NCBI GenBank assembly: GCA_020726505.1
Contig: JAHLEZ010000006.1
Coordinates: 1,178,001-1,242,000 of the forward strand
Reading direction: 5' to 3'
From: Leptodontidium sp. MPI-SDFR-AT-0119
Lineage: Eukaryota > Ascomycota > Leotiomycetes > Helotiales > Leptodontidiaceae
DNA length: 64,000 nucleotides
Shown in pieces: positions 20,647 through 33,077 of this stretch (position 1 is the first letter of the stretch; every line of letters begins with the position of its first letter). The notes under the pieces were generated by a model. It was not told the DNA's origin. It was given only the letters and a program-made list of their open reading frames with translations, and ran no database searches. Position numbers and translations under genes: made by a program.

Positions 20647-22606
20647 ATGGAGGTCACTAAGTTCGTCGCATCCGGGCGTGAGAAGGCGAAGCTCGAGGGA
20701 GACTATGCGACGTATCGAAAAGGCCTATCAAATCGAATCCACAACCTACGGAAGAAGCTTGGAATTGCGACAAAACCCCGCGCGAAGTACGACTCTGGCA
20801 AGACCCAGGTTACTGCTGAGGACATTGCTCGCAACCATGAGTATGTTGGGTTATCCGTAGTGGCTTCTAATATATGTGCTAATATTCCACCAGGTTTGTT
20901 CGCCTCTTGTTGCTCACCTCGGAGCGTGCTTGGGCACATGCAATGTCTATGAGAGAGATCCATTCCACGGAAAAGAAAGGCATTACTGGCTCGACCCGAA
21001 CCCATATTATTTCCCGGTTACATAAAGCTACAACATACGCCAACGATTTGTTCCACCTTCTTGCAGATCAAGGAACCACAGGGGCAGCCGATGAGGATGT
21101 TCTGGAAGCACGTGCGTACGCAGCTTCACTCTCTGGGGCCACGGCATTCGAAAAACAGAGCTGGGAGCCTTGCGTAAAGAGTTATTCCGAGGCTAGGATC
21201 ATATACAGTGCGTTGGCTACATCTGCGAAGAGTGAGATTTTCAAAGATCTACTGTCGGACCCAGTCGACCCAAGTATACGATATGGAGCCTACCAGATGC
21301 AGCTTCCGCGAACTGTCGCCATTGAAGCTATTGCACGAAAGTATTTCCCACGCTCAGATGCGAAACTTGTTTCCCAGGTCGAGAATTTGGATCCCGATGT
21401 ACTGAATGAACGGCCCACAAAAGCGAAAGCGACGACTGCGGAGGCTGGTACAACTCCCAAGACAATAACCTGGAGGTCTCGAACGGTTGATTTGGAGGAT
21501 GCTGCTATTGCAACAGCATTAGCTTCAGTCAATAGTGCAGCTCAGAAGTTGGCAGAGACACTGGCATCTGTGACAGCAGCACAGGCGAAGGAGAGAGCCT
21601 CTGCATATGACGAAATTCTCATTGCAAGTCAAGATACCGTGGATGCAACGAAGCATGCGATCGACGAGCTAGCCGGAGAAGGAGTTGGTCAAAGCGATAG
21701 ACGAATGCAGAGCCTACAAATCACCAGGACAGCAGTCAGCTATGAGATGGTCAGCTGGCGAATTGGACGAAACAGAGTCTTGGTTGGGCAGCAAGACGGA
21801 GCGGTGGTCGGCGGTCCAGCGGTCCAATCAGGCAAGAAAAAGAGCCAGAAGCCAGTGCAGGAAGAAGGAACAGGACGTAAACTTGCACGTCTACGCGAGA
21901 AGGCCGTTCTTTACGATTCTATTCTACAGAGTCTAGATTCAATCAAGGAGCTCCCTGGTGTGGCTGCTGATACAGAGTTTCTGACAGAGCTTGACGCCAA
22001 GTATGGCTACTTCTCGGCTCTGAAGTGAGTTCTCTGGTCCAAAATGGAGGATATAACTAACGAAAAATTATCAGATGCCTGACAATCGCACGTTCACATG
22101 CCTTGCTTTCGAACCCTAAAAACGCACTTGCTCTCCTTGCCCGCGCCTCAGAAAAGTGTAACACAGCACACTCCCAGCTCGAATCCTCAATGGACACATC
22201 CGACTCCTCACCACCAAACATCTCGATCTCCCCAACAGAAGTGCGATTTCTCAAAGGCCTCCTAGACGGTGAATTGCAACACTACCGAGCCCTTGTCGAA
22301 CTATCCAACCTCAACGACAACACGCCAAAGTCCGAAGAGCAGGCCAACCAACGACCGCTAGTTGAAAGCCTCAACGAGTATCCAGTGAAGAGCGTGAATC
22401 TAGAGAACCTCGTGACCTACCCGCCAAAGCTCGAGCCTATTCCTGTCAAACCCCTTTTCTTCGATGCTGCTTGGAATTATATCGAGTATCCAGGACGACA
22501 GATCCAGGAGAAAGTTGAGACTAGTGTGCAGGAGCCAGCTGCTAAGGGTCAAACTACAGAGCAAACTGCTCAGCAGAAAAAAGGATGGTTTGGTTTCGGT
22601 AGATAA
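20647..22606 (+). CDS. SRP68: Signal recognition particle subunit SRP68
   Basis: Binds 7S RNA and SRP72 in the signal recognition particle that targets ribosomes to the ER. Three exons, 20647-20840, 20894-22024 and 22075-22606 (introns 53 and 50 bp), give 618 residues, normal for fungi. The start at MEVTKFVASGREKAKL matches where the family's conserved N-terminal RNA-binding helix begins. Hallmarks are YATYRKGLSNRIHNLRKKLG, EFVRLLLLTSERAWAHAMSM across the first splice, and SIRYGAYQMQLPRTVAIEAI. The middle is all-helical. The third exon contains the C-terminal helices and ends in KKGWFGFGR. Several in-frame ATGs exist upstream (nearest 20500), which would add a low-complexity leader; I consider them untranslated. 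Confidence 0.95.
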
Positions 22607-22835
22607 TCTCGAAATCATACTACTTCTTACTCGTGATGGATATAACCTGTTCATTTCAGATTATGTGACGGATACTGAAAGTATTGCTATAAAGCAGAGT
22701 AGGTTGCAAAAATCAATGAATTGCAGCTAATAATATGTATGTAACTCCAGCGCCAGCAATCTCGTGGCTTCATAGCTACCGTCGACCAACACCCATATGT
22801 ACAAACCGCTTCAGATGGACATTCATCCCAGCGGA

Positions 22836-25641
22836 CTAAAAGAACAACAAATCATCATCCTTCCACCCCAACTCATGGAGGAACCCATGCACACTCTTCT
22901 CCAATGCACCCGGCCCACAAATCAAGACCAACTCATCCCCGTCCTTGGACTGACACTGCCCAACTTCCTTCTCCAACAACTCCTTACCCACACGCCCAAC
23001 CAAGCCCTTCCAACTCTCATCCGGCTTCGTCAACGCATAAAGCAGCCTACACCTCTCCTCCTGCCCCTTAACCAAGCCATCCATCTCCTCCTTGCAGAGA
23101 ATATCAGACTCAAGTCTATTCCCATCCAGCACAAGACACTTCGTCTCATCCTGCGGATCACTCAACACCGCTCTCAACACCTGGAAAATAGGCGTAATCC
23201 CACTCCCAGCACAGATCATAATGAACCTCTTCACGAACCTCGGCTTCCCGCCAATAGTACAGTGTCCCTTCGTCAGGTATTCGAACTTCCCAATCGGGCC
23301 CTTGAAATCAACGAAATGGCCTACGGGTATTGCGTCAAGTGCTTTGGTCATCTTGCCGCCGGCGCGCTCGACGGTGTCGAAGTAAACTTTTACTAGGACG
23401 TCGAGTTTGCCTTTATCGGTACCTTCTGAGATGGGCGTGTAGGATCGGATGATGGCTTCCCGTGTCACTGGGTCGCGGAGTCGCATCATGAGGTGTTGGC
23501 CGATGGGGAGGCCGATTGTTTGGTTTTCGTGCTCGAGAGAGAATGTGAAGATGCGTGTGTCTGATGAAACGGACTTCTTGGCTGAGAGGAGGGCTTTGGT
23601 CCAGACTTTGGATTGGAGGAAGATCTCTCGAGGCGCGGCTGTTTCCGAGGGGACCTCTTCGGGGCCGTCGAGGAGGATGGCGCGGGACGCTTCGTCGAGG
23701 GAGCCGATGTGGTAGTGTTGCATCATTTCTTTGGCGGTTTCCGAGTCTGTGGTTTAGTTTGGTTAGTTGGGTGCATGTGGAAGAGGACCGCGAAGATTGG
23801 AGCTGGAACTTACGGATTGCCATGAATTCATCGGTGGCATCTTGTCCTGCCGCACCGATGATCGAGGTTGCACCACCAGGGTGTCCTTCGAGAAATGCCG
23901 TGCCATCGTACACTTCGCCGTTGACTACGAACCAAGGACATGATTCTCCATCATGCTTGCGGAGTTCATCGATAGTGATGCTCCTGTCAAGTCCATCTTT
24001 GGTCATCTTGATCTCCTTCTTCGGCTCAGCAGCACCAGCTTCTTCCTCGCCTCCCATACTCTCTCCCCAGAAGCCGTTTGCGAGGTTACCGCCTTTGGCT
24101 TTCACTTTCTCCATCCATCCTCCGGGTATCAGAGCTGGTTGTGTAGGGTGCTCGAAGCGGAGAGACTCTCCTTCCTTGGTGATTGTGACTCGGTACCATG
24201 GGTTGTTCATCATCCCCAAGACACTCCAGTACATATCTCGTGGCTGTACATTCATGCTCTCGTCCATACCTCTGACCATAATGTCACCAGCGACTTTCAG
24301 GTCGTCAACTTTCAAGTCGATTTCCCAAAAACACCACGTGAAGCATGTTTCTCGCCACCCCATATCCAGTCGTCCACCGAACAGCATCTCATCTTCATCG
24401 GCCTGGTCCCTGTAGTCGTCTTCGTGGTATCTGATGTCTGCGAGGGCCCAGGATTTCCCCTTGTCTAACGTCACTTCAACTCTCGTGACTCGTCGACCAC
24501 CTCCTCCATACGCATAACCACGGACTTTGTATGTCTCTGGAGCATTCACCAGAGATAGTCTCTCGTCATGGGCAGGATATGCTGCGGCACTATTCGTGCT
24601 CAAGTCGTAGATGGCATATCGCTCATCCATCCACCATTTCGGTTCATTTGCACTTTGCTCAGGACTGACCATCGTGGGGAGAACTCGGTTGTCGTAGATG
24701 TGATACCAGTTGTCACTTGGAGCAGCAGTGACAATGAGTCTCTTCAACCATTTCACACTTCGACCTCCAATCTGACCAGGAACGACGACTCGTAAGGGCT
24801 TTCCGTGATCTGGTCGAAGCATTTCACCGTTCATCTTGTGAGCTACCATGATCCCTCTGTTTGGATCCATGGCCCAGTTGAGCTTCACTGATGTTCCATA
24901 ATACCCATTTGGAAGCTTATCTGCACCTTCCATGCAAACGTACTTTGCTCCCCGCAGCGGCGCCGCTCTCTTGAGCAGCTCTCCCATCGCAACACCTGTC
25001 CACAAGGCCGTGGAAACACCAGCGGCTCCCCATGAGAACCCTTTCGACTTTCGAACTTGGTTCTGCTCTTTCCTTCGGTTACCAGCGCAGACGAGGGTGA
25101 TTGGCACGGTGATCTGCTCGTATTCCGCCATGAGTTGCTTGAGGGTCATGGTTATTGGATGCCTGACCAATCCCTCTATCGAAAATTCCCAGTCTGGTAT
25201 CGAGGCATCGTCAATCTGTGGTACTGCTCCGTGGTTGCGTACATAGAAGAGTTCGGGCGAGGTGAGGAACCCTTCATCGTATAGAGCACTGAGTGGAGCT
25301 TCAACGTTGAATGGATGTATACCGGTGAGACGGATAAGTCTGGGATCTCTTGGGACATGGTTGTCTGGGGTCTTGAGATCTTCTTTGAGGATCTCTGTTG
25401 GCAGCTGTGTGGGTGGAGGAAGAGGATATCGGGGTGCTACTGCCGAACTGGCTCTTCTTGAACTGGGTGACGAATCATCGGAGATTTCACTTCCACTGTG
25501 TTCTGATTTGGGTGGGGTCGGTGGCAGTCTGAAAGATAGAGTCGACAAGTTCCGAACTGGTTTCTTTTGTTGTAGTGTTGGAGAGGGAGGGGCTGTTGAG
25601 AGAGGCGTGAGAATATCTGTTGGAACCATGTTGATTGACAT
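22836..25641 (-). CDS. niaD: Assimilatory nitrate reductase (NAD(P)H)
   Basis: Reduces nitrate to nitrite in the cytosol, first step of nitrate assimilation. Exons 23814-25641 and 22836-23746 (67-bp intron) give 912 residues. Domain order: a disordered Ser/Pro N-terminus (1-90); the molybdopterin domain with the Mo-ligand Cys185 in TLVCAGNRRKEQN; a dimerisation region; a cytochrome b5 domain with HPGG (His587) and the second haem ligand in FMAIHSETAKEM (His610), created across the splice; an FAD domain with RSYTPIS (Arg710); and an NAD(P) domain with CAGSGITP (about 788-795) and CGPGALE (886). All key residues are intact, so the enzyme should work. It ends 230 bp from the convergent SRP68 stop. 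No nitrite reductase or nitrate transporter is adjacent. Confidence 0.97.
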
Positions 25642-25900
25642 GATGTGAGAGTGTGTATAGAGATGAAGAGAAGATCAAGGTTGATGTGTCGTCAAGAAAT
25701 AGTGAATTATATCCAATGGCTTGAGCACATTGAAGATAGAAGATCAGGGACAGAGAAGTAGATTCAATAAAAGCAGGGGATAGAAGGAGGATGTTGCAAC
25801 TTGAGGTTGCGTTCAAACTCGTCCAAATTCAAGGATCAAGTACAAGCGGGAGAGAGGACTGAAGAGTTTAGATTTGCGTGGAGATACAGATAGAGAAGGA
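25642..25900 (-). promoter_or_regulatory. niaD upstream region with GATA motif cluster
   Basis: Five GATA cores (either strand) occur within about 185 bp upstream of niaD: 25710-25713, 25735-25738, 25779-25782, 25883-25886 and 25889-25892. A CCAAT is at 25713-25717. AreA/NIT2-type GATA factors activate niaD in other ascomycetes, so these are candidate sites. GATA is a short motif and some copies will be chance. No perfect NirA-type CTCCGHGG site was found. Confidence 0.4.
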
Positions 25901-26684
25901 AAGCTCGCCATCTGGACTGAGATCCTACCAATTATGGCAGACGGGTTACAACAAGACCTACCTAGAACCAGCCGCGGTGGGCAGTGATGATTATCTGCGC
26001 GGAACTGGGCTCTCGTGGGAGGGCTTTGACGGGCCTAAGGAGTTCCACATTGCGGGATACTGGGATTTGCAGGTCTCCATCGTAACAGTCACTTCCGCGG
26101 ATCTCCAGCAGGAGGGAAGTCTGCTGGCTTTGATGTCTGACAGTGGAACGGGCAAGCTGGTGTCGTCGATTTCTTATCAGTAGGCAAAGGCTGGGCCGGA
26201 CGAGCTCATTGGCCCGCTGGTCTAGATCTCCACTTCAATCCAGTCGTGAAAAACAGACTTCTCCGGGCAGGGTTCGCTAAAGCAGCTGCAAGCAGCCTTA
26301 TCTTTGGCCACTGACTGAATTGTTCGCCCAGCAGAAGAAAGCAGCGAGGGATGGGTGGGTGTCGTCAAGATGCGTAAGAAATGACACTACTAAGCTGTCT
26401 TTGGACAATGATAAAGAGCAAAAAGCAGCATATCTTCATCATGTACTGGGCCACCCGATCGATACCCGAGAGATTATCCTGGTCCTCCCGTGGAATACAA
26501 TACCCCGCGCCTACGATCGACTAAACCCTATATCTTAAGTTTCTCTCTGCTTTGTTGAGTTGCAATCGAAATTTGTCACTGGTCTGTACCCCGGAGATGC
26601 TCGAGTATCTCGCACTGTGTTTATCTAAAGGGTAGTTAGTAAATTGCTGATGTGGGGGATGCAACTATAAAAGTACTACCTAGG
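25901..26684. other. Intergenic, left of the miniature element
   Basis: Far upstream of niaD. A 101-codon open frame at 25878-26183 and a 72-codon frame at 26320-26538 lack family features or splice context and are not called. Confidence 0.5.
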
Positions 26685-26686
26685 TA

Positions 26687-27151
26687 CAGTCACCGTCAAC
26701 TGATATTAACCTGGTTGCCCAAAACACACCAAAACACACCAAAACACACCCTAAACAATCGTTAATTTAACCCACTTAGCGGTATTTAAATTCTAAGTCT
26801 TATTTAATACTTCTTAAATAGAGTATTAAGTACACTTTTGCTAATTTAGAATTTATTTTAAGCGTTCTATAATTTTTTTATTATAAGATAAAGACAGGAC
26901 TAGGTTGAAAACGCCACTTTACCCGCAAAATGTGGCTCAAAAATGCTACGTCATACTTAGACTTACCAAAATCCTATATTCTTAATTTTTATTTAAAAAT
27001 CGTAATAATATAAAAGCTTAGGATTATTAAAAAGATTATATACTTTGAAGGAATATTAATTTGAAGAAGTGTAGCTTATATTATAGAGTGTAGAAAAGGT
27101 AGCGTTTTGGTGTGATTCGGGTAAAAGGTTAATATCAGTTGCCTAGTACTG
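26687..27151. mobile_element. Non-autonomous Tc1/mariner-type element (MITE-like), degenerate
   Basis: A 465-bp AT-rich element with terminal inverted repeats about 55 bp long. Both ends begin CAGT and share an exact inverted 16-bp core at identical distance from the ends (CAACTGATATTAACCT at 26697-26712; its reverse complement at 27126-27141). Further in, both arms carry CACACCAAAAC. Ends are flanked by TA (26685-26686 and 27152-27153), the target duplication of Tc1/mariner elements. The interior has many stops in all frames and no transposase, so it would need one in trans. The strong AT bias suggests decay, possibly repeat-induced point mutation. The outer 6 bp after CAGT differ between arms, so it is probably old and immobile. 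Confidence 0.72.
26721..26750 (+). repeat. Three tandem copies of AAAACACACC
   Basis: Three exact 10-bp direct repeats inside the left arm of the element. The right arm has a single partial copy, so this is either a subterminal transposase-binding array or a slippage expansion. Confidence 0.9.
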
Positions 27152-27153
27152 TA

Positions 27154-28961
27154 GCTATGGAATTTTTTAAGATCTGTAGTAGAGAGTTATAATATCTGCT
27201 ATAATCTTCACAATAGTATGCAAGTCATGAGCCTGCCTTTATTCATAGGATACATGCGATCGTTCTGGCACTCAAATACAATACTGCCTTTTGCAGATCC
27301 TTCCAAATACAAGAGCTTATTCGGTATATCACCGGGTCAACAAACGAAGCTCTGCTACTGGCATAATTGCCCGTTCAAGGCCTCAAAATATCAGAAAATC
27401 CGTGGAGAGGGGTTCTTTTCTCACACAGCGTCAAGGTACTGCTCCCATAGATCCAGCAACGATGCCAAAATAAATGCAATTCATCTCCGCAAGTAGGGGC
27501 TTCCCGGGGCGCTTGGCACATGAGATGATGAGCAAGATATTCAAGTCTAGTGTGGAAGTGAAAACAGTACCTACAGTCCTGGAATAAGCTCTTCGGCGGC
27601 GCCATAGTCACGTAAAGTCCTGACAGGTTCAACATCCCATTCTGCTAGTGGTACCCATTTACCGATCCCTAGCCCCCACATCGCTGGTGAGGGCATTGTG
27701 ATATTTTCTATGTCCATGAAAACGTCCTGAAATTCTGTCAGGAAGAAAGAGCAGACAAATGGAATGATTGCTTTGACAACGATGGGGAAAAATATCTCAA
27801 TTTGTCTTTACTAGACTCGGAACCAACTCCACTTCTGGGGAAATGAATGATGGTCTCGAAGATTTGCCTTTGCAATGTTGCATGCTTGGATATACATACA
27901 CAATGAGAGCAAGAAGCAAAAGGCGACAAAGACAAAGTCAAACCTAAAACCCTGGAAGAGAGCCGCAATTATGCGGCTACTCCAAAAGGAACATAATACA
28001 GTAAATGGAATGAAAACTAATAAAACCCCGGTGAATCAAACTGGAACACACTACATCCGATAGATTGAGAGGGGATACAGGATAAGCTAGCTAGTTGATA
28101 ACAAAGAACGATTCTTTTGAAAAATCGGTTGCTGCAGGCAGCTTGTCGCGCAGAGAATCCAGAGATTTGAGAGATAAACTATTGTACCTGCTTCCTTGAT
28201 AGATTTGCTGTCGTGGAACAGAGGAGTGAAGCTAGTCTGATGCAACCCCTTTCTGTGATGTGAGCAGGAGAATAGGAATCGAGTATCAAAGACAACGACG
28301 ACAATCACACAAACAGACGATGAGAATCCCCATACAATGACGCGTTTGGTGTAAAACAGTGTATGGGGAGCAATTTTGATCTGTTTCTAGAGGATGCCTC
28401 CCGAAGCAAACGGACGTGTGAACACGATCAATCTATGCAGTGTGCGCCTGGCTGCTTGCCAAGAGGAGGGGCTTCTGTTGGAACTTGGCAAGGCTGCGGC
28501 TGTGTTGGGAATTCCCAAAGAATGAGAAAACTCGGTAGCCTCATGATTCAATGAATGTATCAAATGGCCAATTTATTGATTTTGTTCCCGACTCCCACGT
28601 GTTGATGAGACGAGGCTGTGATTCTTAGGGAGGGAAGGCTATGAATCAAACGCTAGCGGAAAGGCACCGCCGCGCTAAAGGATCTCCCTACGTAGCGATA
28701 GAGCTCATTGAGAGTCTTGCCCAAACTTTTGCAGGACACAACCACAAAACTTCCACCCTCTAATTCGAGAGATTGCACGTCAGCCAGCAAACCCTTTGTC
28801 GACTACGCGCCTTGATACCGATGCATTTCACTGCCTCGACCAAATCTTACTTTCACTGGTCCTTCATGTTCCCTTAAGAAGTCGCGAATGTGGGGGCACA
28901 AGGTACAACATATCTCAGTACATAACAACGATCCGGTCTGGGCAGGCTCCGGCTGCTCCCC
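27154..28961. other. Intergenic, right of the element and UPF2 leader
   Basis: About 1.8 kb. No coding frame is supported; short frames lack codon bias and splice partners. The last 250 bases before 28962 are probably the UPF2 leader. Confidence 0.55.
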
Positions 28962-31900
28962 ATGGATCGCAAGAGAAAGCGTAAGTTCTAGGGGGGCACC
29001 TCAAACGCGTGGAAGTTTACTGACATTATGGCTTCCAGGCGAGTTGCGCGAATTGAACAGCCGTGCTTGGAATGGAGAGAAAGGTAAGTGACCAGAGGAC
29101 ACTTGGAGATGGAATATGCTAATTGGATATTGCAGACATCTACGAAGTCAACAAATCCCTCGACTCCTCTCTGAAGAAGAATACCGCGTTCATCAAGCGA
29201 CTTCGAACTGCAGTTTCCGCCGCTACCTTAAGCACTTTCCTCCAAGAGATTCGCACACTCAGTCTACACAAGTACCTTTCGGAGATCATATCTGCTTGCT
29301 ACGAAGGACTATGCAAATTGAAGTCTCCGGGAGAAATCGAGGCTGGAGTGGAAATCGTCAGTGCGCTGCACCAGCGCTTTGGACCAGCAGAGTTCACCGA
29401 ATTCTTGGGTTGGCTTGTGGGCAAGGGATTAGCTACGCCGGAGAAATCGATACTGAAAACACTTGCGGCAGAGGCAAGAGAAAAGGAAGAGAAAGAGCGG
29501 ATCACGCGCCAGAGAGTCCTTCTGAGAGTTGTTACAGAACTTTGGCTGGTTGGAGTATTGAGAACACTCGATGATGTCAGCCGTCCGGATGATGCGTCTC
29601 GGGGGAAGGAGTCTCTATCGGGAACCTCTGGAAAGGCAGCAGACGTGAAGCCAAAGCCTAGTTCGGGAGGCAAGGGCGGCGGCGCGGAGCCATTTCCCCT
29701 GGAAGTTCTGAAAGATTTGCTTGGCCATGATCGAGAGCATGCGAACTTGCCTCTGCTTGTCATATTTGTGAAGGCATTTGGTTGGGACATACTCGGTGTC
29801 AAGGAAGCTGGATCTGAAGGTCGAAAGACAGTGGCGGCAGACGGTGTTACGAAAGAAGCAAACAGTGACGGAGACGCAGATGATGAGTCTGGAGAAGACG
29901 CACCTGTTGAAGCAGCAAGTGATGATCCGCCTCTCGCATCTCCAGAACTCCAGGAACGATTTCGCAATATCTTGAAGCGTTACTTCGAGGACGTCAAAGC
30001 CCACCTTCTTCGCGACCAAAAGGCACTCAGTAAGCAAGCTCGCAAGGATGCTGAAGCCTACGTCAAATCCGGACAGGTATTCGAAGACCGACAAGCAAAT
30101 TACGAGAAGGTTGTTAAGGCACAAGAACGCTTGATTGCAAATGCACAGGTCCTTGCCGAGGCCATTGGCGGAGAAATGCCAGATCTAAAGGATTCTGAGG
30201 ATAATTCAGGTGCTGCCAATGGAGGCATCGGTCTTGTCAAGACTGGCGAGTATTTGCGAGGCGAGGGTGACGGTGCTGGAATTTGGGAGGATGAAGAAGA
30301 ACGGAGATTCTACGAAAACCTTGTCGACCTAAAGGGTAAAGTTCCCGGAATGCTCCTCGAAGACGGCAAGAAGAAGAAGGTAGATACGGACGAGCAGGTC
30401 GGCAAGAAAATAGATCCGGCAGATGCTGCTGCTGAAGCCGCCCCCCAAAGCACCAAAGAAGACGACATGTCTACAGCAATTGCCAACAAGACAATTGGTG
30501 CCCAAGTTGATGCACTCCTAGCACGCCTCCCCGACCTCACGAGCAAGGACTTGATTGATCAAGCTGCTATCGACTTCTGCTTTCTCAACTCCAAGGCATC
30601 CCGAAATCGTCTTGTGAAGGCGGTCCAGGAAATACCTAAAGGCCGCAGTGATCTACTACCTTCATATTCTCGACTAGTAGCAACTCTTGGAAAGTACATG
30701 CCAGATCTTACCAAAGCTCTGGTGGATCATCTGGATCAAGAATTCCGAAGTCTGCAACGACGAAAGGAAAAGGAGTTTCTCGGTCAAGCCAGACTTGGTA
30801 ACATTCGCTACCTTGCTGAACTGACGAAGTTTGGAGTCGTTCCTGAACATGTCATTTTCCACTGCCTCAAAGTCAGCCTCGATGACTTCTCAAGAATGAA
30901 CATTGAGATCATTTGCAATCTTCTTGAGAACTGTGGACGCTATCTGCTTCGAAACCCTGAAACTTCTCCACGAATGGCTTCTTTCCTAGAAACCTTGAAG
31001 CGCAAGAAGTCGGTCCAGCACATTGGTCAGCAGGAGCGTATGCTCATCGAGAATGCCGTATACTATGTGGATCCACCAGTTCGAGCTGCCATTCAACAGA
31101 AAGAGAGAACACCGATTGATTTGTTCATTCGCAAGCTCGTCTACCTTGACATGAATACCCGAAACTACACAAAAATCCTCAAGCAGATCAAGAAACTTCA
31201 CTGGGAAGAGACTGAGGTAAGATTGTCGCCTGTTTCCCTCAAAATTTTGCTAACAGTGAGAAGGTTGTTGCAATCCTCGAAAAGGTATTCTCGAAGCCTG
31301 GAAAGGTCAAATACGGGAACATTCATCTACTTGCGATTCTAGCCAGCGCTTTGTACCGCTATTACCAAGACTTCGTCATCACTGTCATTGACAATGTTAT
31401 GGAGTCTATCGTGCTTGGCCTGGAGCAGAATGATTTCAAGTTCAACCAGCGACGAATTGCCGAAGTCAAGTACCTGGGCGAGCTGTACAACTATCGAATG
31501 GTTGATCACCCTGTAATCTTCGATACACTCTATCGTATTTTGACTTTTGGTCATGGTAAGATCAATTGAATCCATCGAGGCTGCTGGATGCTAACCCTCC
31601 ATAGGTGGTCCGCCCATTCCAGGTCGATTGAATCCATTTGACATGCCAGATGACTTCTTCCGTATCCGTCTTGTAGCAACAATCCTAGAGTCATGCGGTG
31701 TATTCTTCAACCGTGGCGCATCTGGCAAGAAGCTGGACTACTTTCTCTCTTTCTTGCAGGTTAGTTTATGACAGTCCCATGACTGGGTCGTCATCTAACC
31801 GAAGTTTAGTATTACATTTACACAAAGGACCCACTACCGATGGATATCGAATTCATCATCCAAGACGTGTTCGCGTTGACTCGACCCCAGTGGAAGCTTG

Positions 31901-33077
31901 CATCAAACATCGAGGAAGCTAGCAAAGCATTTCAACTTGCGATGGCACAAGACCAAAAGACTTCTGGTATGGACAAAGTACTTGAAGCCGAAGCCGAGGC
32001 CGACGATAGCGAATCTTCCGATGATGAAATGGGTGACATCGGCCTACCTCCAGCAGAGGTTGATGGAGATTCCGAGTCGGACGACGACGTTGACGTAGGG
32101 CTCCCTCCAATACTCAACAAGTCAAGAATTAACGTTACGTTCAAGGCTTCTGCCAATGGCGACAACGGCGACAATGCACAATCTGCTCCAGGCACAGACT
32201 CGGAGGAGGAGTCCATCGTCGTCACCCGCGAGGAGGAAGAAATCGACCCTGAAGATGAGGCGGACTTTGATCGTGAGTTGGCGAAACTGATGGCTGAAAG
32301 TCTAGACTCTAGGAAACACGAGCGCAAACCAACCTTTGACGTACCTCTTCCCATGAGACGCAAAGAGAACGCTCCCAACCCTGGACTATCTGGAAATGAA
32401 GCGTGGACAGATGACTCGACAGGTGGCAATGCTAGTACAAACACCATGGCGTTCTCTCTACTCACCAAGCGTGGAAACCGCCAACAGGTCAGCACAACCA
32501 ATGCATCCCAGCCAGACGAGACCTGCTAACCATCCTTTTACAGACCCGCACAGTTGCGCTGCCCTCGGACTCTAACTTTGCTATAGCCATGAAGACCAAA
32601 CAGGCTGCCGATCGTGAAGAACAGAAGCGGATCAAGGACCTCGTTCTCAACTACGAGATTCGCGAAGGCGAAGAACAAGATGGTGACTCTACACTGGCTC
32701 CCCTAAACCCAATTTACAATATTCACGGAGGCAATGCAGGTCTCGACAAAGCGGCCGGGATGAACTTTGCTAGGCCGGATAGGTCTGGCAACACCCGCAC
32801 CGCCCAACGCAATAGAAAATTGCAACTCAGTGATGTCGACTGGTATGAGAAGCCAAACTTTTCCCATGTTGAGAGCAAATCTTCTGCAAAGAAGGACGGC
32901 CGCTTGACTCCTGTTCCTGGAAACATATCTGAGCAGAGTGCCGCTTCTCCGGGCAGTCAACCGTGTGTGACGCGACCAGCAAGAGCCACAGGCCATGCTG
33001 GCAGGCTCACTCGAAAGGCCATGCTCGCTGAACACGCATCCCGTTTCGGTGGTGGGAAACCTGATGGCAAGAAGTAG
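28962..33077 (+). CDS. UPF2: Nonsense-mediated mRNA decay factor UPF2/NMD2
   Basis: Scaffold linking UPF1 and UPF3 in nonsense-mediated decay. Seven exons: 28962-28980, 29039-29083, 29136-31216, 31264-31555, 31605-31759, 31810-32487, 32544-33077. They give 1267 residues with phases consistent throughout. The first two exons are only 19 and 45 nt. The protein opens MDRKRKRELRELNSRAWNGE, then three helical MIF4G domains: one near the N-terminus, one around the acidic 180-500 region and one in the centre to C-terminal half. Diagnostic stretches are GNIRYLAELTKFGVVPEHVI, NIHLLAILASALYRYYQDF, NQRRIAEVKYLGELYNYRM and NPFDMPDDFFRIRL. An acidic linker (DDSESSDDEMGDIG) precedes a C-terminal UPF1-binding segment. 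No truncation is seen. Confidence 0.96.

Noticed and set aside
22797..23396. 199-codon plus-strand frame over the end of niaD
   Set aside because: Antisense shadow of the FAD/NAD domain exon.
23555..24415. 286-codon open frame antisense to nitrate reductase
   Set aside because: It lies entirely opposite the highly conserved niaD exon and its composition follows the antisense of those codons.
25878..26183. 101-codon frame upstream of niaD
   Set aside because: Random composition, no splice partners, no recognised motif.
29299..29967. 222-codon open frame antisense to UPF2
   Set aside because: Shadow of the UPF2 large exon; no start context or family motif.
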